A DNA stretch of 64,000 nt from Turbatrix aceti (lineage: Eukaryota; Nematoda; Chromadorea; Rhabditida; Panagrolaimidae). The notes under the pieces are model-generated. The model had not been told where the DNA came from. It made no database searches and saw only the letters and a program-made list of their open reading frames with translations. This document shows, piece by piece, positions 49,118 through 59,231 of the stretch (the first letter of the stretch is position 1; each line of letters starts with the position of its first letter). The stretch spans positions 7,319,725 through 7,383,724 of the forward strand of contig OZ017769.1 in NCBI GenBank assembly GCA_963969345.1, written 5' to 3'. The translations under genes and the position numbers were made by a program.

Positions 49118-49343
49118 AGCAACTGTTTCTGCGCGCAAGCGAATGTTTTTGTGCGCATGCGCTAATTTCCGTTCGGGAGCCTTAGAAGTACCGTTTTATT
49201 AAATGTTGATCGTAATTCGCCCCTACGAAGCTGACAGTTGTTGGGAATATGTTTTCTGTTTATTGCTTAAATCAAATATGCACGAAGATTGAAACCCGTT
49301 AACCGTACGATAATGAATGCCCTTTTTAGAGAATGAATGCCCT

Positions 49344-51236
49344 TCACATGGGTAATGCGACGGATTTGGCTTTGCCGTGACGGATGGAGTAGCTTCGAAA
49401 GAGGAACAGTTCGAGGCCGCCCAGGAGCAATGGGGTCGCGAAGAGGATGCGGCGCATGCAGGTCGTCAGCTCGGCGGAAACGATTCCTGTCTGTTGGAAG
49501 ACTTCGTAGCCGGAGCGGTTGAGGAGGTATACGATTACGATAGGGGCAATGGAAGACGATGGCTTGATGATGAGTGCGTTTAGTGAGAATATTATTGACG
49601 ACAGTGCGGATCTGAAAATGAAAAAGGATGTAGAAAGGGAAATTTGAAATATAAAGACCAACCGTCTCGAATTCCGAGTTGTGTCCTGCTCGATGAATTC
49701 GGCGAGAAAAATGTTGAAAAGCGGCGCTGTAGCGTGTACCGTGATGCTGTCGATGATCATGAAAAAGATGACAACGTAAGAGTTGTATCCCAGAACGTAG
49801 AGAAAGCCCGAGAGCACCGAGCACAGGTATCCGAACATGGCGACGTGAAAAGCACCGGCGTGGACGATGGTTCGTTCGCCGGAAATCACAACAAGCTGAG
49901 GAAGAAGCGTGCAGACGGCAAAAAACGCCGACAGCTGCCACGAGCCCTTCGCCAGCACGCGCTGTGGGATGACGATCTCCGTCGCGATCGAGGCAAAATT
50001 GAGGTGACCGACGGAACGGCACGTGTGGATGAAATTGGTCGCGATGATGAGCTGGAGGTCCTTCGCGGAGAGAAGCTCCCGGGTCGTCTTCAGCACGGTC
50101 GACCAATCAGGGTGGGGCTGGAAGACGGGACTGTCCTCGTCGGAGAGGAGTCGTTCCCGGCTCGATGGCGCGGGAACGGCAAGGCGACTCGTCAAGTAGA
50201 AACACACGCCGGATAACGCAGCGACCGTCAGGCACACGTATTGGAAGTTTAGAAAGTTCTGTAAAACGGTTGATCCACTCAGAAATTTTTTTGTAGCGCG
50301 AAGAAATTCAAAACTTATTGTTTTTGTTCGTTCATGAATACAATTTTTATAAATTACGTTGTTCACGAACAATTCTAAATTTTTTTAACAGGTAAAACAA
50401 ACAAAATAGGCGCCTAATTGGGGTATAATTGGAGAAATAAAGTCAAAAACGCTGTTATTTGATTAAAAAAATGTAAAAAAACTGTTACAAAAATCAGATT
50501 ACGTATTTCTGCCTGAATGAACAAAATTTGGCTCAAATTGTAAAAAAAAAACGTTCGATGTTCGTTCACGAACATGTAAAAAGTTGTTCATGTACGTTCG
50601 TTTCGTGCACAAAAATTTGAAAAACGTTCACGCCATCCCTGAAAGCAACTCACATCAAGGCTGTGCGAAACCTTCTCAGCGATGATGATGACGTTGACCG
50701 AGCAGAGGATCGCGACCTGCGAGTACTTCATCGCCTGGACCCGCATTCGATGATCCCGCGTCGATTCGGCAAACAACGCGCCCCAGGCTACACCGAGACA
50801 ACTGTAGAAAGCATCGTAGAGGAACAGGCCAACGATGAGGTGCCATCCCTCAACCCAGGCAGGGCTCTGGCTGGAACCCCAGGGAAACCAGAGTACCAGG
50901 AAGGAGAGAAAAAGCAGGGGACCGAGTCGGGAGAAAACCAGGGACCGACTTTTCATCCACGTTCCTCCAACGTCCTAAAAAATATTGGTAACGTGAAAAA
51001 ACAAACAAACGTGGAAAGAGAAGCCAACTCACCTGGATGTATCCAAAGAGCGGATCATTGACTGCGTTCCAGATCAGGTAGAGCACCTGAGCGACGTTGA
51101 ACCAGTACTCATTGACTTTGAAGACGTTGAGGAAGACTTTGACGTAGTAAAAGTTGAAAGAAGTATGCAAAAGACTCAGGCCGAGCTGGCCGGTGAAAAT
51201 GGCAAGGTTCGACGAACGCACCTGGCGCAGAGGCAT
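49344..51236 (-). CDS. MFSD13A: TMEM180/MFSD13A-type major facilitator protein
   Basis: Four exons, 51236-51033, 50974-50654, 50258-49663 and 49611-49344, join in frame to 462 residues. About 11-12 hydrophobic segments fit a major facilitator fold. The first exon, with FYYVKVFLNVFKVNEYWFNVAQVLYLIWNAVNDPLFGYIQ, resembles TMEM180 (MFSD13A) closely, including the NDPLFGY motif after helix 2 that corresponds to the sugar/cation symporter-type signature. Human TMEM180 is about 517 residues. The transported substrate is not known. The second intron (50259-50653) contains a dispersed repeat. Confidence 0.88.
50279..50641 (+). repeat. Dispersed hAT-like repeat, TTCGCGAAC family, copy 3
   Basis: Located in the second intron of the TMEM180-like gene. 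It ends CGTTCACGCCATCCCTG, 15 of 17 bases identical to the end of copy 2, and shares the core blocks AAATAAAGTCAAAAACGCTG and ATTACGTATTTCTG. The left end is diverged and its position is approximate. No target duplication is preserved. Confidence 0.65.
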
Positions 51237-51631
51237 TTTCGTAGGGTTTTTCGTTATAATTTAGGTTCTTTACCGGGCGCTGACCATCGTGTATCAAGCG
51301 AACAATAGCACGCCTCGAGTGACCGTCAGACCGTCAATCGATCGACAGAGTCCAGTCTTGTCAAACAGAGCGGCGAGCAGAGACAACACAGCTGGAAAAA
51401 AAAACAAGACTAAACTCAACAACCGCGAACCTGTCCGGTGAACTCGCATGCATGCATGCATGCTGCTTTCAGCCTGCAGCCTGGCAAAGTGTGCTTTTTC
51501 ACTGCTGAACAATTGTTCTGTCGCGAGACATGAATTTTTTTCTCACAGTGTCCATGACCGTTTCACATGCATCTTTTATCGCTGATAATCGTAATCATCA
51601 TAATCGTAATCGTTCCCCCACGTCACCCCAA

Positions 51632-52801
51632 TTAATTATGCTTTTCGCGGAATTCTTTCATGAAATCGACGAGCGTTTCGGTTTCTTGCAGGGTGACAGC
51701 GTTGTACAGCGAAGCGCGGATGCCGCCGACCGAGCGATGGCCTTTGAGGGAGATCATGCTGCGGGCAGTGGCCTCCTTGACGAAAGTCGCTTCGAGATCG
51801 GCGTTTCCCCCGCCAGTGCCGACGCGGAAGGGCACATTCATGCGACTGCGGAACTCAGGCCGTACCGGGTTCGTGTAGAAGCCCTCGCTGCCGTCGATGA
51901 CGCTGTAGAGAAGCTCGGATTTGCGTGCATTGTTCGCAGCGATGGCATCGACGCCTCCGGAGTCGCGGATCCACTCGAGGACGAGTTTGGTGAGGTAGAT
52001 GCTGTACGTGGAGGGCGTGTTGTAGACCGAGTTGTTTTTGTGCATCTCGGAGTAGCTAAAGACGCCGGGCGTCAGCGGGTGCGGCTTGGCGATGAGATCG
52101 TTGCGCACGATGACAGTTGTCAGACCGGCCGCACCGAGGTTTTTCTGCGCGCCTCCAAAAACGACGCCATGGTTGGTGAAATCGAATCTGCGGGAAAGAA
52201 TGTTGGACGAAACGTCCGCGACGAGGGGCACTCCTTCCAGGGTCGTAGGTGGCTCAGGGAATTCGATGCCATGGACTGTTTCGTTCGAGCAGTAGTACAG
52301 GTACGCGGCTTCCGGATTACGCTCCCACGAAGCGTCGGCCGGGGGACCAGAAAAAGGCTTGACGACCGGAAAAACTTTGTGCGGGACAACAAATTTTGAT
52401 CCCTCGTCGAAAGCCTTGCTGGACCAAGCACCGGTGATCGCGTAGTCCGCGGTAGCCTCTGCAGCCTTCGAGCGAGCTGCCAGGTTGAGCGGAATCGCGG
52501 CAAACTGTCCCGTGCCGCCGCCCTGCATGAAGAGCACTTCGTACTCGTTCGGGATCTGCCTGAAAGTTAAAACACAGTTTTTTACCAATCAAAAGCGCTG
52601 TGGACGGTGGGGAACTCACATTTCGCTGCGGAACAGGGCTACTGTAGATTTGAGGAGATTGGTGAAGTCGGCAGAGCGATGGGACATCTCCAGCACGCTG
52701 ATCCCGGTGCCGGGATAGGCGAGAAACTCGCGCTGGGCCTTTTCCATCACGGATTCCGGCAATTTGGCCGGTCCGGCACCGAAGTTGATGGTTTTGGTCA
52801 T
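51632..52801 (-). CDS. PSAT1: Phosphoserine aminotransferase
   Basis: Two exons, 52801-52620 and 52559-51632, encode 369 residues (human PSAT1 370). It converts 3-phosphohydroxypyruvate and glutamate to phosphoserine and 2-oxoglutarate, with PLP, in cytosolic serine synthesis. Family blocks are visible: [50 protein letters not shown], the PLP lysine in [43 protein letters not shown], and [14 protein letters not shown] near the C-terminus. The start at 52801 is the natural one. Confidence 0.97.
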
Positions 52802-53432
52802 GACAATAGGAACAGCAGCAGCAGCGGCAGCGAGGTACGTGTCTCTGAGCGGGGCAGACAGGTCAAATAACGGGGATCAGACCGAGGCGGTGCGAGCGAT
52901 AAGATGGCGCGGTCACGACAGTGGTTCGTTTACCCGGCAATCACGCCTACGTGCAATTGGAAAATCAATCGAATGTACAAAAATACATACATGGGACACC
53001 AAAGTACGGGGAGAAGGGATTTGGATCGGGATCAAGCGTCGAAAACCTGGTGATCAGCTAAAAATGACCAAAACGAGCAAAAAGCCGCGTTTAGGCGAAA
53101 TTGATTATGACCGCGCAATCATCGTAACAACCGCCCTTTTGCCGGTCAGTCAGTCACTTGTCATCATCACTTTGAAACCAACGAACTCTTTTCTTCTTAT
53201 CAGAGCACTCTCTGAACGCATACGTGCACCCGGCACACGCTATCCAATCCGTTTTCTCATCAGTCTTCCAATTGGGTATTTTCTCTCCGTGAAAAGTTTC
53301 GCTTGCTGCTGTCCTGCCTGTGAAATATGCGGGACCCGCACCGACGATCGCGATCGACAGTCATGTCAGAGATCATTTGACCGGCTCGCGCGTTTGCTTT
53401 GCTTCGTCAGCCATGTGGTTGGTTGTTTCAAA

Positions 53433-53829
53433 GCCCACATGCAGTGTTCCGCTGACTCCGACTCAGAGTCGACTCTTTGACTCTGACTCTGACTCTGAGA
53501 GTCGAGAGTCAGAGTCAGAGTCGAGAGTCGATTTTTACAAAATGACCTTTTGACTCTTTGGAGTCGACTCTTTGATGAAAATTTTTTGAAAAAAATACAC
53601 TTTTATAGCCATTTTTGGTGCCAAATTTTTGATTTTGTAAAATAAAAACTCGTTAAAGATGAAAGCACGCAGTTTTAGGCGTTTCTTGATGCATTTTCTG
53701 TGAACCTATTTTAACTCGGAGTCAAAGAGTCGATTCTGGGAGTCGGAGTCGACTCTTTCGACTCTCGACTCTGAGTCAGAGTCGAGAGTCGAGAGTCGAT
53801 TTTGGCCAGAGCGGAACACTGCCCACATG
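53433..53829. mobile_element. Non-autonomous hAT-like MITE, GAGTC/GACTC type
   Basis: The element runs 53441-53821 (381 bp). Terminal inverted repeats CAGTGTTCCGCT and AGCGGAACACTG are perfect over 12 bp. Both sides carry the same 8-bp target duplication CCCACATG (53433-53440 and 53822-53829). The arms are low-complexity GAGTC/GACTC strings that can pair with each other. The core, at about 53533-53712, is AT-rich. No coding capacity. Confidence 0.92.
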
Positions 53830-54158
53830 ACCTGTGAAAAAAACATTACGCACTTTTCTGGGGCTATCGAGTGGCGTCAGCCGTCCGCGTCCGTCGGGGC
53901 CATGCTTGTCTCGTCTCGTCTTTTTCCGTGCTTCCGCGTATGCGCAAACCAAAACAACAACTCTTCGTCGCAGCTTGTTGCACCGGAGTCGAACGTTGGA
54001 CACCAAAGACCAGCCCGCGGGACGAGCGAAGACGGTGCGAGCGATCTTGCACTTTTGGCACTTCACACAACAATAAGTGCAATATCGTAAAATTTATGCA
54101 CGAAAAAATAAGCACTTTCCGGACGATATCCATCAACCAGCACGGATACCGCGCATCC

Positions 54159-54229
54159 GGTTCTATGGTGTAGTGGCAACACACTGGACTTTGAATCCAG
54201 CATCCTCGGTTCGAATCCGGGTAGAACCT
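54159..54229 (+). tRNA. tRNA-Gln (TTG anticodon)
   Basis: The 7-bp acceptor stem GGTTCTA pairs with TAGAACC (54222-54228), discriminator T. The D arm has TGGTGTAGTGG (A box). The anticodon stem CTGGA/TCCAG encloses the loop CTTTGAA, so the anticodon is TTG, reading CAA (Gln). The T arm has GGTTCGAATCC (B box). No intron; a CCA tail is not encoded, as expected in eukaryotes. A T-rich run follows and can terminate RNA polymerase III. Confidence 0.95.
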
Positions 54230-54436
54230 ATCATTTTTGATTTTTTATAAGCCAAAAAAACAAAACAATGAACTGAAAAATTTTGTCAAAATTTGCATCA
54301 TTTTTTTTAATGAGAGATCATGACAGGCACTTGAATACGTGCAAGATGAAATAATCGAAAACGGATACATCAAAGATGTATGAATGCACGTATGCATTCC
54401 CGGATAATTCGAGGAATGATGATAATTCAGGTTTTT

Positions 54437-55308
54437 TCATAAAACAGACTGATGGTTGTGGTTGCCGGCGGAAGAGCCTGTGAACTTGTTTGTGACGGCT
54501 GCGGGAACGGAAGCAGGCTCGCCGATCGGGTAGATGTCGAAGGGTCCGCTCATCTGCATGGGTTGTCCCGAGGCGCTGGCGGGCACGGGAATCGGAGGAC
54601 CGATGGGGGTTGCCTGGATCATGTGACCGTTGCTGTCCAAACTGATGCCGGCGGATGAAAACTGAGAAAAAAAAAAGGGTTTTAGCGGTTAAAACTCGCA
54701 CAAACGAAAATTGTTTACGGAAAACTCACCGGAATCGAGGAAGAGGGATCGGATGGCGCCTTTTGGTCAGACCGGGGCAGAATGTCGATGAGAAAGTCAA
54801 AAACTTCGTGCGAAGCCAGCGCCATGGTCAGGTCAAACTTCTGAATGGTCTTTCGGCGATTTTGGTCAGTGTGAATCCAGGAGCGAAGGGTCATCTCCTG
54901 GATCATGAATTCCGTAGCAGCGGACAATAGCATAGGCACTTCTGAGCTGACCATCTGAATATACCAAAAAATAAAAAAAAAAACAATGATAAAAACGCCC
55001 AAACCTGATTTTTCGCGTTTTCGTCCAACTTCATGATTTTCTTTGTCCTGGCGAGGGGCAGCTCCAGGATTTTCGGTAATTCCCGGAGTTGTAGCTAAAA
55101 CAAAAACTATCGTATTACTTTCAAGCAAAAAATACCAATAAAAAATAATCACCGTAGACATGTTTTTGACAAAAGCTAATTTTGAATCCCAGAAGTTTTC
55201 GAGATCGGCGACGGCCTTGTGATCACGGATGCCATCGTCGATATCGCCACTCAGCAGCTTGGGGACATCATCCGGTCTGCTGCTAATCGGCACCGGATCC
55301 AGCGACAT
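54437..55308 (-). CDS. NFYC: Nuclear transcription factor Y subunit gamma
   Basis: Four exons, 55308-55153, 55094-55005, 54954-54730 and 54661-54437, join in frame to 231 residues. NF-YC dimerises with NF-YB through a histone fold, and the trimer with NF-YA binds CCAAT boxes. The 30-residue second exon gives LPLARTKKIMKLDENAKNQ, continuing MVSSEVPMLLSAATEFMIQEMTLRSWIHTDQNRRKTIQKFDLTMA: the NF-YC histone fold with LPLAR.KKIMK, the TLR.WIHT block and the LIDILPR end. Compared with vertebrate NF-YC the core is divergent (for example SSEVPMLLSAATEF for SAEAPVLFAKAAQIF). The C-terminal exon is Pro/Gly/Ser/Gln-rich, like activation tails. Related histone-fold proteins such as DRAP1 or CHRAC subunits are less likely. 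Confidence 0.88.
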
Positions 55309-55865
55309 CTAAAGCGACAGACAGATGTTTTGCAATGATCGCGTAAAAAATCGTAAACATGGGGAAAAAAGAAGCCCTTCAAAAACATGAAAAGAAGCAA
55401 AGTGGAAACGATAGATTGCTTGAACGATCGATTGAAGTGTTATACATACGGGAAATCGTAACAAAGCAAAGAAATCGTAATAAGAAAATAGCAGGCACAG
55501 TACCGGGCGCTGCGCTCTGAAAATATCTCGAAAAGCTTGTTAGAAAAAAAAAAGAAAAGAAGCAACGACGAGAGTTTTCAGCGTTGAAGAGAACCGCATG
55601 TTGCGGGCACTGATTTACTGAGCACGCGTTTTTTGCTTCTGCTCACGGACTTTGCACAGTGTTTGGTGCGGTGCTGAGATTTTTCCAGGCCTGTCTGATT
55701 CATCACGCTATCGTCTGTTGTCGCATCTAGGGTCCGGGCGTCTTTTTTTTATACCTGTCGTACACCGGGTCTTCTTTGACGGGCTTTCTTGCACCCACAG
55801 CTGTCGGTATGTTTTTTTGCTTTCATTCGTTTTTCTTCTACGCCGTGATTTCAGGACTCCATGGA

Positions 55866-56745
55866 ATGACCGAGGAGAAAGCGACGACGACGACGGCTCC
55901 GTCCTCGGCGGCGGAGGTCGTCCCTAAGCCTGAGAAACGCGAAAAATTCAAGGACAGCAACGGCATCCGCGTGCGCGACGAGCACGGTTACCGGTTACGT
56001 GCAGCCGGGCTCTGCGCAAGAGAGTCAGAAACGTCGTTGGGCGAGAAGGAGCTGCTCCTCGTAAGCGGTCGCGGCACACTCGATAAGTGGGTCTTACCCG
56101 GTGGCGGCATCGAAGAAACCGACAAAAACGCAGAGCAAGCCGCCATCCGTGAAGTATACGAAGAAGCGGGTATCCGTGCCAGCGTTAGGCTGGTTGTCGG
56201 CGAATTTGTGGTGAGTTTTTACCTTTGGCATCCGAAAAACAAAAAATTTTTGATTTGTCACGTGTTCTTTGGTGACAATACGCACTGTTTTTGCTGGGGC
56301 TCGCTTTTTTTTTCAATTTTTTCTCTGCATTCCGCACGATTCGATTTATTTCCAGCCGCACCTTTGCTTTCAAAAGTCGGTGGTGATAGCATCCTATTCC
56401 CCCCTTGGAATAAATTTTTGAACATTTCTGCATTCAGTATTCATTTTTTGTCACCAAAACAAGCTGCACCACAAAAAAATTGATTATGAGAATAGAATTA
56501 AACATTTTTTTCGCAAAACACCCGATAATTGAATTTGTTGATCACTGCACGGTTGTACACGTTTGCAGGATGACGAACGGCTAAACCGAACGCTGCTATA
56601 CGTGCTCAACGTGGAAGAGGAACTGGACGATTGGGAAGACGGACGCAACGGCCGCCTGCGGTCGTGGATGACGCCGGAAGAAGCCCTTGAGAAGATTAAA
56701 TCATCGCAAAGGGTCATGCTGGAGCGGTGTATTGCCGCGCTATAG
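55866..56745 (+). CDS. NUDT3: Diphosphoinositol polyphosphate phosphohydrolase, NUDT3/4 type
   Basis: Two exons, 55866-56210 and 56569-56745, encode 173 residues. DIPP enzymes remove beta-phosphates from inositol pyrophosphates and also cleave diadenosine polyphosphates. The Nudix box covers about 79-103: PGGGIEETDKNAEQAAIREVYEEAGI. The metal-binding REVYEE is intact; the loop before it appears one residue longer than in human NUDT3 and places Lys where the first Nudix Glu is usual. After the box, LLYVLNV...LDDWED and the substrate helix SWMTPEEALEKI match DIPP order. The N-terminus has a 30-residue disordered extension. The ATG at 55866 lies 13 bases after an acceptor, so a 5' UTR exon exists upstream. 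The last 32 bp of coding sequence overlap the antisense ARFRP1 coding end. Confidence 0.92.
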
Positions 56746-58058
56746 CGTCGCCGATCCATTTGACGCATCTCTCGACGTTTGTGCCATCCATCGCGGATAC
56801 CGACATTATGGCCATCTCGCCGGGTGCTGCTGTCTCAGCATCTTCGTTGTCGTCATGGATTTGTTCTTCTTTTTCTGCCCTATCACCAGCATCATCGTCC
56901 TCTTTTTCATCGCCCTTTTCTCCTTCTTCCTGACCGAGAGACAAGCTCCCGTTGCTCACACTCGACGACGACGACGATGATCGGCACTCCGCAATCTGCG
57001 ATTTGAGACGAAGCAAACTCGCACTCGCCTCTGCGCTCTGCTCCTCGCACTTGTTGAAGAGCACGAGCAGCGGCAGTGCTCGCACCCGTCGACCCGTCCG
57101 CATCACCTTGTCTGCAAACCAGCGCTTTCCTCCCCTCCTCCAGAAATAAAAAAAAATAAGGCTCCTCACCGAAGGCAACTGCCGCTTCGTCGACGCGATC
57201 GGGGTTGGAGCCGTCGATGACAAAGATGATAGCATGGGCTTCGGTGATGTACCGGTCCCAGAGCGACTGAAGGTCGCCCTGGCCACCGACGTCCCAGAAA
57301 CTCAGGCGCATTCTTTGGTAATCGACGCGGCCGACTGAAAAAAAAATCGGGGTTGGGGTCAAATTTGGGGGAAAAAGGAAAGAGACTGACTGTTCATGCC
57401 GATCGTCGGAGTGATCCGCTTTGGGTCAAGCAGCGTCTGATTGAACACGGCTTTCACACGTTCAAGAAACGTCTGAAAAGGAGTCCAATAAATATCATTT
57501 TCACATGCGAAATTTGATTTTGCCCGCATCTGCGGACCATAAGGATGCACAAAATAAAAATATAACCGATATTTGATCGCAAATATTAGGTCGTAAATAA
57601 GGCATAAAATCCGGCAGACCGATAAAAAATTTATAGATCCGCCGAAAAAAAACTAAGGTGTTTTTTCAAATTTTTTTGTTGAACTCAAAGTTGAAAGTCA
57701 GAGTCGATATTTCTTCAAAACAGTCGAATCCGACGAGTTGCGACTCTTTCAAAGAAAATATATCTTTTTTGGGGTAAAATTCACTAATTTTATCAATTTT
57801 GAGTTTTTCATGTTCAAATTTCATAAATACTTGAAATTTCATACGTTTTGGCATTTTTTTATGCATTTTCTATAAAAAAAATGTTTTTCAATCGGTACAA
57901 TAGGGGGTCAAATTTTAGTCAAAATGAGTCGATCGGTTTTATGTCCCAGTCGTAAACAGACTCACCGTCTTGCCAGCGTCATCGAGACCGAGGATGGCAA
58001 CAAAGTACTCGTCTCGCCTGACCATCTGGTGGATCAGGCCTCTGCCGAGTGCAAACAT
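56714..58058 (-). CDS. ARFRP1: ADP-ribosylation factor-related protein 1
   Basis: Four exons, 58058-57966, 57472-57391, 57334-57170 and 57111-56714, join in frame to 245 residues (human 201). ARFRP1 is a trans-Golgi GTPase that recruits ARL1 and golgins. G1 loop GLDDAGKTTFLE, switch 1 TPTIGMNIGRVDY, and G3 WDVGGQGDLQSLWDRY are clear; EYFVAILGLD after MFALGRGLIHQMVRRD matches the ARFRP1 N-terminus rather than ARF. The G4 motif is unusual: LLVLFNKCEE, so the NKxD aspartate is Glu. Between G4 and the G5-like SAMDGTNV lies an insert of about 50 residues rich in Ser, Glu and Asp that explains the extra length. The first intron, 493 bp, contains a degraded repeat. The final 32 bp of coding overlap the NUDT3-type gene on the other strand. 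Confidence 0.93.
57680..57935. repeat. Degraded GAGTC-type repeat in the ARFRP1 intron
   Basis: The left part has decayed GAGTC/GACTC words (AGTCAGAGTCGAT, TGCGACTCTTTC). The core shares ATGCATTTTCT with the intact MITE at 53433-53829, and a GAGTCGAT word remains at the right. Ends and target duplication cannot be recognised. Confidence 0.45.
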
Positions 58059-58274
58059 GCCGCCGGCGACCCGTCGCAAATCCACGTATCCTCCCGTAAG
58101 CAAGCAGACCAAGGTGTGGATGATTCAGACGGCGTCGACACGTGCATGCGTAACTTGCTGTTCTGCAGTTACGAGCTCGTCAGAATTCTTCGTTGTTTCA
58201 ACCAACGCAGATGCTTGGCAAAGTGTTCCCAAGCACTACGCATTTTTTCGTGTCGCGTAACATTTTTTCCATCG

Positions 58275-58917
58275 CTTGCAAGCAGTGTTGTCGGTTCTGA
58301 AAATTTTTCGGGTACCCGAACCGGAACCGGAACCGAAATCCTGATTTTTCGGGTACCCGGAACCGGAACCGGAACCGAAAATAAATTTTTCGGGTACCCG
58401 GAACCGGAACCGGAACCGAAAATGAATTTTTCGGGTACTCGGAACCGGAACCGGAACCGAAAGTAGAAAATTCGGGTACCCGAACCGGAACCGAACCGGA
58501 ACCGAAGAACCGAACCGGAACCGGAACTTTTCAAACCGCGTGCGAAACAAAATTTGAAGGATTTTCGTTACAAAAGTGTTCAAAATGAAAAAAATTGCTT
58601 AGAATATGAACTTATAACCGATTTCTAAGCGCTTTTTTTCACTCTGAGAGCTCGTTTTTTCCGTCATTTGAACTCATTTTTAAAATCCGGGTACCCGGAA
58701 CCGGCATTTCGGGTACCCGGAACCGGAACCGAAAATAATTTTTTCGGGTACCCGGAACCGGAACCGGAACCGAAAATGATGTTTTCGGGTACCCGGAACC
58801 GGAACCGGAACCGAAAATAAATTTTTCGGGTACCCGAACCGGAACCGGTTCGGTTCCGGTTCGGGTACCCGGAACCGGCCGGTTCCGGTCCGGGTACCCG
58901 ACAACACTGCTTGCAAG
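58275..58917. mobile_element. Non-autonomous hAT-like MITE, GGGTACCCGGAACCG type
   Basis: The element runs 58283-58909 (627 bp). Terminal inverted repeats CAGTGTTGTCGG and CCGACAACACTG are perfect. Both sides carry the same 8-bp target duplication CTTGCAAG (58275-58282 and 58910-58917). The two arms are tandem arrays of a unit of about 32 bp, GGGTACCCGGAACCGGAACC followed by GGAACCGAAAAT, which includes a KpnI-type palindrome. The core at about 58530-58690 is AT-rich and noncoding. The left arm units are about 80-95% alike by eye, suggesting recent tandem expansion. Confidence 0.92.
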
Positions 58918-59231
58918 CTTGTTCAGGCACCTGTGCACGTGCATTTTGTGGACTTTGTCCATCTTTCATACATGCAAACATTTTTACTGGAATTTTGAAT
59001 TGTTTTGTGTTCATTGTTTCATCAGGGTGATCGTAGACATTTATTTTTTTGTCAGAAACTAATAACAACGCATTGCAATATCGCTTTTTATCGCCAACTG
59101 CCCTTTTTTTGGGGTACTTTTAAGAGTCTGGATACGATGGCTCGAAAACAGATGAAAGATAGTCCGATAACCCGTGGAATATGCACAGCGCAGACATGCA
59201 CAGTTAGAAAAATACGGGATTAGAACCGAGA

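Noticed and set aside
51530..52399. 289-codon plus-strand frame opposite phosphoserine aminotransferase
   Set aside because: Antisense shadow; the minus strand carries all PSAT motifs.
58169..59068. Open frames encoding Gly/Ser/Val/Pro/Arg repeats across the GGTACCCGG element
   Set aside because: They arise from the tandem low-complexity arms of a MITE with clear terminal repeats and target duplication; there is no protein domain.
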